From: Candidatus Fibrimonadales bacterium
GTDB taxonomy: Bacteria > Fibrobacterota > Fibrobacteria > Fibrobacterales > Fibrobacteraceae
Direction: 5' to 3'
NCBI GenBank assembly: GCA_009777135.1
Contig: WRMM01000020.1
Coordinates: 1 to 14,841, forward strand
DNA: 14,841 nt
Below are positions 1 through 5,942 of the stretch, in pieces. The first letter of the stretch is position 1; each line of letters begins with the position of its first letter. A program made the translations under genes and the position numbers. The notes under the pieces are model-generated. The model made no database searches. It was not told where the DNA came from and worked only from the letters and a program-made list of their open reading frames with translations.

Positions 1-730
1 TAAAGATAGATGGATTGCGGAACATGGGTTCTAAAGAGACATTGGTTCTGTCTATTTTAATAAAGCGGTTGAAAGGATAATAATTCTTATATATATTATT
101 AAAGCTCATGCGAGTTTGACCGGATGCAGGATCTGCATAAACACCGTAGTAATGGTTCTCCATAAAAATATTATTCACAACAACAACATTGGATGGACCC
201 TTCAGCGCAAGCCCGGAAAAACCGTTGCGAAGCACCACATTGTGTTCAATTTTAGAGTCTAGGGACTTAGCACCCCAAGCTAAAATACCGCTCCATCGAT
301 TGCCATAAACAACGTTGTTTGCAACCGAAGGCAACGAAATAAATGCCGCTATGCCTGTGGCGTGGTTATCCAGAACAATGTTGTTGTGAATATAAAGACC
401 ACCGGTATTTTCACAGAGAATTCCTTCCAAGCCATTGCGAATGGTAAAATGAGAAATTTCCGATTCGGTCACACCCATAACGGTTGGCCCTCTGCGACCT
501 CCATCTATTATGGTAGTCAAAGGATCTTCGCCTTTAAGCACTACATCCATAACGAGAGTTACATTCTCGTTATAAACACCGCGCCTGACAAAAACGGTAT
601 CGCCAGCATCCGCATTTCCGAGCGCATCGGATATGGTTTTATAATCTTGAGGAACCCGAATGGTTTTAGCGGACACCGCGCTAAAAAACAGTGCGATTCC
701 AAGAACAGCAAGAGAAAAATTTTTACACAT
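1..730 (-). CDS. Exported right-handed parallel beta-helix (NosD/DUF1565-like) protein, 3' end outside window
   Basis: The reading frame is open from the ATG at 730 to the window edge, giving at least 243 residues. Residues 1-21 form a signal peptide: a short Lys-containing start, a hydrophobic core (LAVLGIALFF) and an SAVSA-like cleavage site. The mature start (TIRVPQDYKTISDAL, then GDTVFVRRGVYNENV) is the usual opening of DUF1565/NosD-type beta-helix proteins. It is followed by PbH1-like turns such as ISHFTIRNGLEGI, LYIHNNIVLDNHATGI, VANNVVYGNRWSGI and SKIEHNVVLRNGFSGLAL. Such folds are common in surface polysaccharide-acting or structural proteins. No catalytic residues can be assigned, so the substrate is unknown. 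The start is uncertain: the GGAG at 744-747 lies 13 nt upstream of this ATG, and an in-frame ATG at 763 would add 11 residues and overlap the upstream gene by 14 nt. It is probably cotranscribed with the H1-like gene, whose stop is 19 nt upstream. The frame is certain; the function is only at fold level. Confidence 0.82.
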   Translation of the reverse strand, partial: MCKNFSLAVLGIALFFSAVSAKTIRVPQDYKTISDALGNADAGDTVFVRRGVYNENVTLVMDVVLKGEDPLTTIIDGGRRGPTVMGVTESEISHFTIRNGLEGILCENTGGLYIHNNIVLDNHATGIAAFISLPSVANNVVYGNRWSGILAWGAKSLDSKIEHNVVLRNGFSGLALKGPSNVVVVNNIFMENHYYGVYADPASGQTRMSFNNIYKNYYPFNRFIKIDRTNVSLEPMFRNPSIF

Positions 731-749
731 ATTAAGCCATAATCTCCAA

Positions 750-932
750 TTAGGTACTTCCATCTTCTTTTTTCACACTTTGTATTGTATTTCGCAGCTC
801 TTGAGCTGTTTTTTTAATATTCTGCAAGTGTTTACGTGCACGGGTTCCGGCAGTTTTATTGCCACGCTCGAACTTGGCGTAGTCCGCTTTAAACAATTCC
901 AACACACTTTCAAGATTTTGCAATAAATCCAT
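750..932 (-). CDS. Short histone H1-like (Hc1-type) DNA-binding protein
   Basis: A 60-residue protein. Residues 21-47 contain FERGNKTAGTRARKHL followed by KKTAQELR. This closely resembles the helical core of chlamydial Hc1 and the Bacteroidota histone H1-like proteins (consensus EKGNK.A..R.R...L.LEK). Residues 1-20 are an amphipathic helix (LLQNLESVLELFKADY). The long Lys/Ala-rich tail that condenses DNA in Hc1 is missing: the protein ends at KKEDGST soon after the core. By family, a nucleoid-associated role is inferred. The start at 932 is chosen because GGAG (938-941) lies 5 nt upstream. A longer in-frame form from 986 begins inside a T-tract without a ribosome binding site. The beta-helix gene begins 19 nt downstream on the same strand. 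It could instead be a generic small coiled-coil protein, but the GNK.AGTRAR signature argues against that. Confidence 0.75.
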   Translation of the reverse strand: MDLLQNLESVLELFKADYAKFERGNKTAGTRARKHLQNIKKTAQELRNTIQSVKKEDGST

Positions 933-937
933 AAATA

Positions 938-941
938 CTCC
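938..941 (-). promoter_or_regulatory. Ribosome binding site (GGAG) of the H1-like gene
   Basis: GGAG on the minus strand lies 5 nt before the ATG at 932. It decides the start in favour of the 60-residue form over the 78-residue form. Confidence 0.7.
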
Positions 942-1044
942 AGGTGGTTCTGTTGAAAATACATTTTTTTTTTTCAAGTAGAGCATTTTTTTTTGAAAAA
1001 AAGCATTTTTTTCGCTTTTTTGAGGGAAACGAGCCTCTATAGGA

Positions 1045-1056
1045 GGGTCTAGACCC
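1045..1056. repeat. 12-bp perfect palindrome, candidate operator
   Basis: GGGTCTAGACCC is identical to its own reverse complement. It sits 27 bp upstream of the xseB ATG, in the divergent spacer. Palindromes of this size in a promoter region can be binding sites for dimeric regulators, but no regulator is known here and chance cannot be excluded. Confidence 0.4.
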
Positions 1057-1083
1057 CCGATTTTCTAGTTTTTGGGGTGTTTT

Positions 1084-1290
1084 ATGAGTTCAGCGAACCT
1101 AAAATATAGCGAAGCCATTAAAAGGCTAGAAGAGATCTTGGAAAACATAGATCGCTCAAATGTTGGCATTGACGAGCTTGCAGAGCTGGTTAAGGAGGCG
1201 GCGGATTTAATAAAAATATGCCGCTCTGTGCTGAAGAATACGGAAGAAAACGTGCAAGAAACGCTGAATTCCCTCCAAACTCCACCCTAA
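1084..1290 (+). CDS. xseB: Exodeoxyribonuclease VII small subunit
   Basis: A 68-residue all-helical protein with the XseB pattern: YSEAIKRLEEILENID near the N-terminus, then the GIDELAELVKEAADLIK helix, a Cys (ICRSVL), and a final helix ending NVQETLNSL. XseB subunits bind the catalytic XseA subunit to form exonuclease VII, which degrades single-stranded DNA. The length is slightly short for the family (about 75-80). The ATG at 1084 is preferred over an in-frame TTG at 1072 because the family pattern starts just after it, and GGGGTG lies a few bases upstream. There is no xseA in the window. The last 101 bp, including the stop, lie antisense to the 3' end of comEC, so the two transcripts converge. 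Confidence 0.85.
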   Translation: MSSANLKYSEAIKRLEEILENIDRSNVGIDELAELVKEAADLIKICRSVLKNTEENVQETLNSLQTPP

Positions 1291-3532
1291 TGCTCCCCTT
1301 TTCGCGAGTTTCGTAATGCTTAACCCCCAAGCTATCCAGCCTTTCCAGAACCTCTAAGCTTGGATGCCTGTAGCGGTTTCTCTGGCCAACGGAAATAATC
1401 GCTAAACCAGGCTCTACCCGCTCCAAAAATTCCATTGCGCTGGAGGTTCTGCTGCCATGGTGGCCAAGCTTGAGGACATGGCTCTTTATATCTAGCGGCA
1501 GCAAAGCGGTTTCTCCCTGTTTTTCCAAATCCCCTGTCAAAAGAAGCGATTGCCCAAGCCCGTGAGCCTTTAAAACTATGGAGTTATTGTTTTGATTTTT
1601 TTCGCATATTGAAGAATCTGGGTAGAGAACCGTTAAATTCCACTCGTTTTTTGAAAGAAACAGCTCCTCTTTTATATTCAGGCCCTTATGCAAGTTCTTT
1701 ACTTCCACGCCTTTTGACCTAGCGGTTTTCAGTGCAGCCTGCCAAACGCTATCCTCAAAGCTTTGGGCGCAAGCTGTGGTCCAAAGCTCTTGTACCGGAA
1801 ACTCTTTTAAAATATCCTCCATATTGCCATAGTGGTCTAGATGAGGGTGAGATATTATAATGGCATCTATTTTTGAAATCCCCTGCGAGCGAAAAAAGGG
1901 AATAATTTTATCGCGCGCCATGCTCCGCTTTCTGAGCGGCGGACCTGTATCCACAAGGTAAAAACGCCCCGACGGGCTTTTCAGCAAAATGCTGTCGCCT
2001 TGGCCAACATCAAGAAAAGTTGCGCTCCAGCTCGGGAACAGATTTTTTTTTATCTCTGCGCCAACAAAAAAGCAGGAGCAGAAAAGCAAACAGAAAATAG
2101 CAAGCCTGCGGCCCCAGGTATTTTGCCCTTTTATAAAAGGCAGCAAAACAACCAAAGCCGAAACCGCAAACAAAAGCGGCAAAGGCCAAGGCCCAACGGT
2201 ATATGAGGCGTATGGATTTTCCGCTAAAAAGGCAGTGATAGCTGAGGCGCTTCGCAAAAGAATGGTTGCAGAGTCCGCAAAAATCTGGCAAACAAAAGGA
2301 TGAACTCCAGCAAACGACAGCACTCCAGCCTGCATACCTAAGCCTACAAGAGGAACCACTGCTAAGTTTCCAAGCCAGGAAATTGGCGAAAATGCCTGAA
2401 AGTGAAAAACCAGCAAAGGCAAAGTGCTAAGCGTTGCGCAAAGCGTAATAAAGCTGGATTCTATGAAAAAAGAGGAGAAAAATTTGCCTATTTTGCCATT
2501 AAAATCTGGCAGTTTTATACGCTGGCCAAGCAAGATGCCCAAGGTTGCCGCTGCGGAGAGCTGAAAGCCTGCATGGAACGCCTGCTCAGGGTTAAAGAGC
2601 AAGATGAAAATCAGCGCCACTCCAAGGGCGTTTATGGAATTTTTTGTTTTTTGAAAAAGGCTGCCGCACTCAACAACGCAAAACATAAGCACCGCGCGCC
2701 ACACCGCAGCAGAGCCGCCTGTTATGGGCGCATAAACGCACATAAGAACTATTGACAAAATTTGCGAAAATTTGCGAGGCAAGCGAAGCGATCTTAAAAA
2801 CAATGTGAGCATTCCGGCAAGCATAACAACATGATAGCCAGAAATGCTCAAAACATGCACCAGCCCTGTTCTCCTGAAATCATTTTGCAAAGTTTCGGAA
2901 ATACCGGAGCGGTCGCCGAGCAGCAACCCCATGAGCAAAGCTGTTTCTTGCCTTTCATAAAACTTTGAAAATCTTTGCTCCGCTTTTTGCTTTATTGAAA
3001 ATGAAAATCTTTGAAAAGAAAATCTGCTGCTCAAAATCTGAACGCTTTCCATGCTTCCGCTGGCTCTATAGCCTTGAGACCGCATCCACTCAGGACCGTT
3101 AAAGGCGCCCGGCATAGTTGGCGGCGCAGCAGGAAACCATTTGGCCTGCCAAAAAACGCTATCGCCGGGGAGCGGCGTTTTTTCGCCAGCGTAGCTCAGC
3201 CTCGCTTTTCCAAAATCGGTTTGCAAAATAACCGCATAGCCATTTGGCCTGTTTAAAGTCTCTTCCACATAGCCAATGCCGCTTGCCGGCGGATTTTCCA
3301 TAAAGCTGAAACCATCTTTTTGCGAAAAATAATGGCTAAGAATAACCGCGCAAACCGCAAACGAAACTTTGCGCAAAGCTGGACTTAGAGCATAAATCCA
3401 TAAACAGAGCAAAAATGCTATTTGCCATTGCTTGGCTGCTCCAAGCGCCAAAAGAACGCTAACCGCCCCCGCACATGCGGGGTAACGGTTTAGACCCTCA
3501 AAAAAGGCTCTAAAACTTTTATTTTTTTCCAT
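1190..3532 (-). CDS. comEC: ComEC/Rec2-family competence DNA-uptake channel
   Basis: A 780-residue inner-membrane protein with the full ComEC order. Hydrophobic segments at about 20-70 come first, then a DUF4131-like OB-fold region (about 84-165, with PGDSVFWQA and PGAFNGPEWMRSQGYRASG). The Competence domain follows (about 180-470, with LMGLLLGDRSGIS and LVHVLSISGYHVVMLAG), with many membrane segments. A C-terminal metallo-beta-lactamase-like domain spans about 503-752. It keeps FLDVGQGDSILL (506-517), SHPHLDH (561-567), LLTGD (664-668), KLGHHGS (688-694) and RHPS (722-725), so the metal-binding motifs look intact. The family carries single-stranded DNA across the inner membrane during transformation. 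The last about 28 residues, ending NPPPP, run past the usual family end (GSIRVEF) and lie antisense to xseB. The start has only a weak ribosome site. It follows mqnD by 72 nt on the same strand. Confidence 0.9.
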   Translation of the reverse strand: MEKNKSFRAFFEGLNRYPACAGAVSVLLALGAAKQWQIAFLLCLWIYALSPALRKVSFAVCAVILSHYFSQKDGFSFMENPPASGIGYVEETLNRPNGYAVILQTDFGKARLSYAGEKTPLPGDSVFWQAKWFPAAPPTMPGAFNGPEWMRSQGYRASGSMESVQILSSRFSFQRFSFSIKQKAEQRFSKFYERQETALLMGLLLGDRSGISETLQNDFRRTGLVHVLSISGYHVVMLAGMLTLFLRSLRLPRKFSQILSIVLMCVYAPITGGSAAVWRAVLMFCVVECGSLFQKTKNSINALGVALIFILLFNPEQAFHAGFQLSAAATLGILLGQRIKLPDFNGKIGKFFSSFFIESSFITLCATLSTLPLLVFHFQAFSPISWLGNLAVVPLVGLGMQAGVLSFAGVHPFVCQIFADSATILLRSASAITAFLAENPYASYTVGPWPLPLLFAVSALVVLLPFIKGQNTWGRRLAIFCLLFCSCFFVGAEIKKNLFPSWSATFLDVGQGDSILLKSPSGRFYLVDTGPPLRKRSMARDKIIPFFRSQGISKIDAIIISHPHLDHYGNMEDILKEFPVQELWTTACAQSFEDSVWQAALKTARSKGVEVKNLHKGLNIKEELFLSKNEWNLTVLYPDSSICEKNQNNNSIVLKAHGLGQSLLLTGDLEKQGETALLPLDIKSHVLKLGHHGSRTSSAMEFLERVEPGLAIISVGQRNRYRHPSLEVLERLDSLGVKHYETREKGSIRVEFGGNSAFLARFLPYSSAQSGIFLLNPPPP

Positions 3533-3604
3533 CTATGCATTAGACGGAAAAAAGGGGGTAAAATCCGATGAAAAGTGACTTTTTTTATTTTTTTTTGATT
3601 TTTT
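3533..3604. other. mqnD-comEC spacer with phased T-tracts
   Basis: On the plus strand this spacer has T7 (3580-3586), T9 (3588-3596) and T8 (from 3599 into the mqnD stop), with centres about 9-11 bp apart. Read on the minus strand, these are A-tracts directly after the mqnD stop and upstream of comEC. No stem that would make an intrinsic terminator is present, and no firm promoter was found. They may bend DNA or act like an UP element for comEC, which is inference only. Confidence 0.4.
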
Positions 3605-4390
3605 TTAAATTTTGCTTATAATCTGCTCAAAACCAAGCATCGCCCTCTCCCCTTCTACCCCTCTCTTCATAGAATACTCATTGACAAACATTTTAATATG
3701 CTGCAAAATAATCTCATCGTCCTCAATCTGAGCAAGCCTCCTAACAAAATCGCTCACAGGCTGCTCTCTTTTCCACGCCAGCCGCAAACTCTCTTGAATG
3801 CACACATCCATTGCTTTGGCAAACTCCTCGCCCAAACTGCGCTTGGCAACCACGCATCCAAGCGGAATCGGAGCATTCAGCTCCTGCTCCCAAAATGCGC
3901 CTAAATCTGCTATCAAATGCAAACCATCACGCTGCCATGTAAAGCGATGCTCGTGGATTGTTACGCCCTGCGCAGCATTTTTTGAACATAAATTGCTGTA
4001 AAGTTCGTCAAAACGCATGTAAGAAATTTTTGGAGAATATTCTTTTTTTTTAGCCCAAAAATAAAACAACGCCGCTGCAGTTGTATTTTTCCCCGGCAAA
4101 CAAACCGGCTGCTCCTCGTTGAAATTTTCGCTCTCAGAAGACAAAAGCAAAGGACCGCAGCCATAGCCCATAGCGCCGCCGCTGTCTAAAATTCTGTATT
4201 TGTCTTTAACAAGCGGATACACTGCGCAGCTAATTTTTGCCACATCCAAAACGCCTGCCAAAACCTTTTCGTTTAAGGTTTGAACATCTGCATATTCAAC
4301 TGAAATTTGGCAAGAAGCTTTAACCTTGCCTTCAATCAAATTCTGAAAAATAAAAGTATCGTTGGGGCAGGTGGAAATTCCTAGCTTCAC
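3605..4390 (-). CDS. mqnD: 1,4-dihydroxy-6-naphthoate synthase (futalosine menaquinone pathway)
   Basis: A 261-residue cytoplasmic enzyme of the MqnA/MqnD (VitK2_biosynth) family. It opens with the MqnD signature MKLGISTCPNDTFIF and has VEYADVQTLNE, DVAKISCAVYPL and LDSGGAMGYGCGPLLL. MqnA proteins lack this CPNDTF opening. In the futalosine route MqnD converts cyclic dehypoxanthine futalosine into 1,4-dihydroxy-6-naphthoate, so this organism probably makes menaquinone without the classical MenFDHCEB route. No other mqn gene is in the window. The start is a GTG overlapping the ilvC stop (GTGA, 4 nt), which suggests translational coupling. The protein starts exactly where the family does, which supports this unusual start. 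Confidence 0.9.
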   Translation of the reverse strand: MKLGISTCPNDTFIFQNLIEGKVKASCQISVEYADVQTLNEKVLAGVLDVAKISCAVYPLVKDKYRILDSGGAMGYGCGPLLLSSESENFNEEQPVCLPGKNTTAAALFYFWAKKKEYSPKISYMRFDELYSNLCSKNAAQGVTIHEHRFTWQRDGLHLIADLGAFWEQELNAPIPLGCVVAKRSLGEEFAKAMDVCIQESLRLAWKREQPVSDFVRRLAQIEDDEIILQHIKMFVNEYSMKRGVEGERAMLGFEQIISKI

Positions 4391-5856
4391 AGCTGCTTCA
4401 TCCCACGCATCTTGCTACGCAGCCATGCGCCGATTTCTTCAACCGGATGCTGCCTTATCGCGGCATTGACTTCAATCAAGCGACGATTATCAACTCTGTT
4501 GGACTTGCCTTCGTTGAACGCTGCGCCAATAACATCTTTGCCTTGTGCCTGCATAAAGTTTTCCAGCAACGGAATACAGCTGTTTGCGAACAAATAGCAA
4601 CCATATTCTGCAGTGTCGGAAATTACTCTGTTCATTTCGTAGAGTTTTTTGCGAGAAATCAAATTTGCGATTAACGGGGTTTCGTGCAGAGATTCATAGT
4701 AGGCAGATTCGGGTTTCATGCCTGCGCTTACCATTATTTCAAAAGCCAATTCAACGCCAGCCTTCACCATTGCAACCATAAGCACTCCCCTGTCGAAATA
4801 CTCCTGCTCCGAAATAGTGGATTCAGCAGCGGCAGTTTTCTCAAAAGAAGTTTTGCCTGTAGCTTCGCGCCAGCCCAGCAATTTTTTGTCGCCATCTGCC
4901 CAGTCTTTCATCATGTTCGCAGAAAATTCGCCAGATATAATATCGTCTTGGTGCTTTTGATAAAGCGGTTTCATTATGGTTTTCAATTCTTCGGAAAGTT
5001 CAAAAGCCTTTATTTTTGCAGGGTTTGAGAGCCTGTCCATCATATTTGTAATGCCGCCCTGCTTCAGAGCTTCGGAAATTGTTTCCCATCCATGCTGCAA
5101 AAGTTTGGATGCATAAGCAGGTTCAACGCCAAGCTGAACCATGCGGTCGTAGCAAAGCAGAGTGCCTGTTTGCAGCATTCCGCACAATATGGTTTGCTCA
5201 CCCATCAAATCGCTTTTAACCTCGGCAATAAAAGAGCTTTCCAAAACACCGGCGCGATCGCAGCCCAAGCCTGCCGCATAAGCTTTTGCGTATTCCAAAC
5301 CCTTGCCTTCAGGGTTATTTTCCCTTTGAACCGCAATAAGAGCAGGCATGCCAAAACCGCGCACGTATTCCGTGCGAACCTCTGAGCCAGGACCTTTCGG
5401 GGCAACCATAATCACGGTGATATCTTCTCTAATCTGCATTCCTTCTTCCACAATATTGAAACCGTGGCTGTAAAGGAGCGCAGAACCCTTTTTCATCAAG
5501 GGCATAACTTCTGCAACAACTATGGAATGCTGCTTATCTGGCGTTAGGTTGCAAACCAAATCCGCAGAAGGAATCAAATCTTTATACACTCCAACCTTAA
5601 ATCCATTTTCGGTTGCACCCACAAAGCTGGCTCTCTTTTCATCAATAGCAGACTGCCTTAAAGCATAAGACACATCAAGCCCGCTATCGCGCAAATTAAG
5701 CCCCTGGTGCAAGCCCTGCGCTCCAGCGCCGATAATCACAATTTTTTTGCCTTTAAGCGCTTCTACCCCATTGGCGAACTCTGAAGCGTCCATAAAACGG
5801 CACTTGCCAAGCTCTTCCAGCTGAATGCGAAACGGCAAAGTATTGAAGTAATTCAT
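4387..5856 (-). CDS. ilvC: Ketol-acid reductoisomerase (NADP+), class II long form
   Basis: IlvC isomerises and reduces 2-acetolactate or 2-aceto-2-hydroxybutyrate in valine, leucine and isoleucine synthesis. At 489 residues it has the length of the E. coli-type class II enzyme rather than the roughly 330-residue class I form. It aligns to the E. coli enzyme by recall almost throughout, starting MNYFNTLPFR and LGKCRFM. Visible elements are the dinucleotide motif GAGAQG (43-48), LTPDKQH (104-110), the Mg-binding acids D216 and E220 in KSDLMGEQ, and the active-site acids E388 and E392 in AYYESLHETPL. The ATG at 5856 has AGAGG (plus-strand positions 5864-5868) 7 nt upstream. Its TGA overlaps the GTG of mqnD. 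An aminotransferase gene lies 86 nt upstream on the same strand. No ilvB, ilvN or ilvD is present. Confidence 0.96.
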   Translation of the reverse strand: MNYFNTLPFRIQLEELGKCRFMDASEFANGVEALKGKKIVIIGAGAQGLHQGLNLRDSGLDVSYALRQSAIDEKRASFVGATENGFKVGVYKDLIPSADLVCNLTPDKQHSIVVAEVMPLMKKGSALLYSHGFNIVEEGMQIREDITVIMVAPKGPGSEVRTEYVRGFGMPALIAVQRENNPEGKGLEYAKAYAAGLGCDRAGVLESSFIAEVKSDLMGEQTILCGMLQTGTLLCYDRMVQLGVEPAYASKLLQHGWETISEALKQGGITNMMDRLSNPAKIKAFELSEELKTIMKPLYQKHQDDIISGEFSANMMKDWADGDKKLLGWREATGKTSFEKTAAAESTISEQEYFDRGVLMVAMVKAGVELAFEIMVSAGMKPESAYYESLHETPLIANLISRKKLYEMNRVISDTAEYGCYLFANSCIPLLENFMQAQGKDVIGAAFNEGKSNRVDNRRLIEVNAAIRQHPVEEIGAWLRSKMRGMKQL

Positions 5857-5903
5857 TTTGAAACCTCTTTTTGAAGTGGGAATAGTAATGTAGAAAACTA
5901 AAC

Positions 5904-5938
5904 CAGGATTTTCAGGATTTTAGGATTGACAGGATATA
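5904..5938. repeat. Short CAGGATTTT-type tandem repeat
   Basis: In the 86-bp spacer between the aminotransferase and ilvC, four near-identical units run head to tail: CAGGATTTT (5904-5912), CAGGATTTT (5913-5921), AGGATTGA (5922-5929, first base missing) and CAGGATATA (5930-5938). The minus-strand reading is a string of ATCCTG-type units. From memory, similar strings occur in intergenic DNA of several unrelated phyla, but I cannot check this. No gene or hairpin is associated. Confidence 0.65.
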
Positions 5939-5942
5939 TATG

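Larger units (their letters stand above)
933..1083. promoter_or_regulatory. Divergent intergenic region with helically phased A/T tracts and dyads
   Basis: This 151-bp spacer separates the minus-strand H1-like gene from plus-strand xseB and should carry both promoters. On the plus strand it holds T11 (964-974), T9 (986-994), A7 (996-1002), T7 (1006-1012) and T6 (1016-1021). The tract centres are about 969, 990, 999, 1009 and 1018, close to multiples of one helical turn. That is the pattern of intrinsically bent DNA. An inverted repeat TTGAAAA/TTTTCAA spans 953-977 with an 11-nt spacer. No convincing -35/-10 pair could be picked on either strand. Confidence 0.5.

Noticed and set aside
362..926. 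Plus-strand open frames of 126 and 88 codons
   Set aside because: Antisense to the beta-helix and H1-like genes, both of which have family signatures on the minus strand.
1001..1080. Possible intrinsic terminator (ACCCC...GGGGT plus T-runs)
   Set aside because: The stem is only 5 bp with a 16-nt loop, and no gene ends here, since this is a divergent spacer.
1989..2755. Two plus-strand open frames of 104 and 117 codons within comEC
   Set aside because: Antisense to membrane-coding sequence of comEC, giving Lys/Gln/Arg-rich nonsense typical of reversed hydrophobic codons.
3580..3606. T-tracts as a terminator for mqnD
   Set aside because: For the minus-strand mqnD transcript these are A-runs, not U-runs, and no GC-rich stem precedes them.
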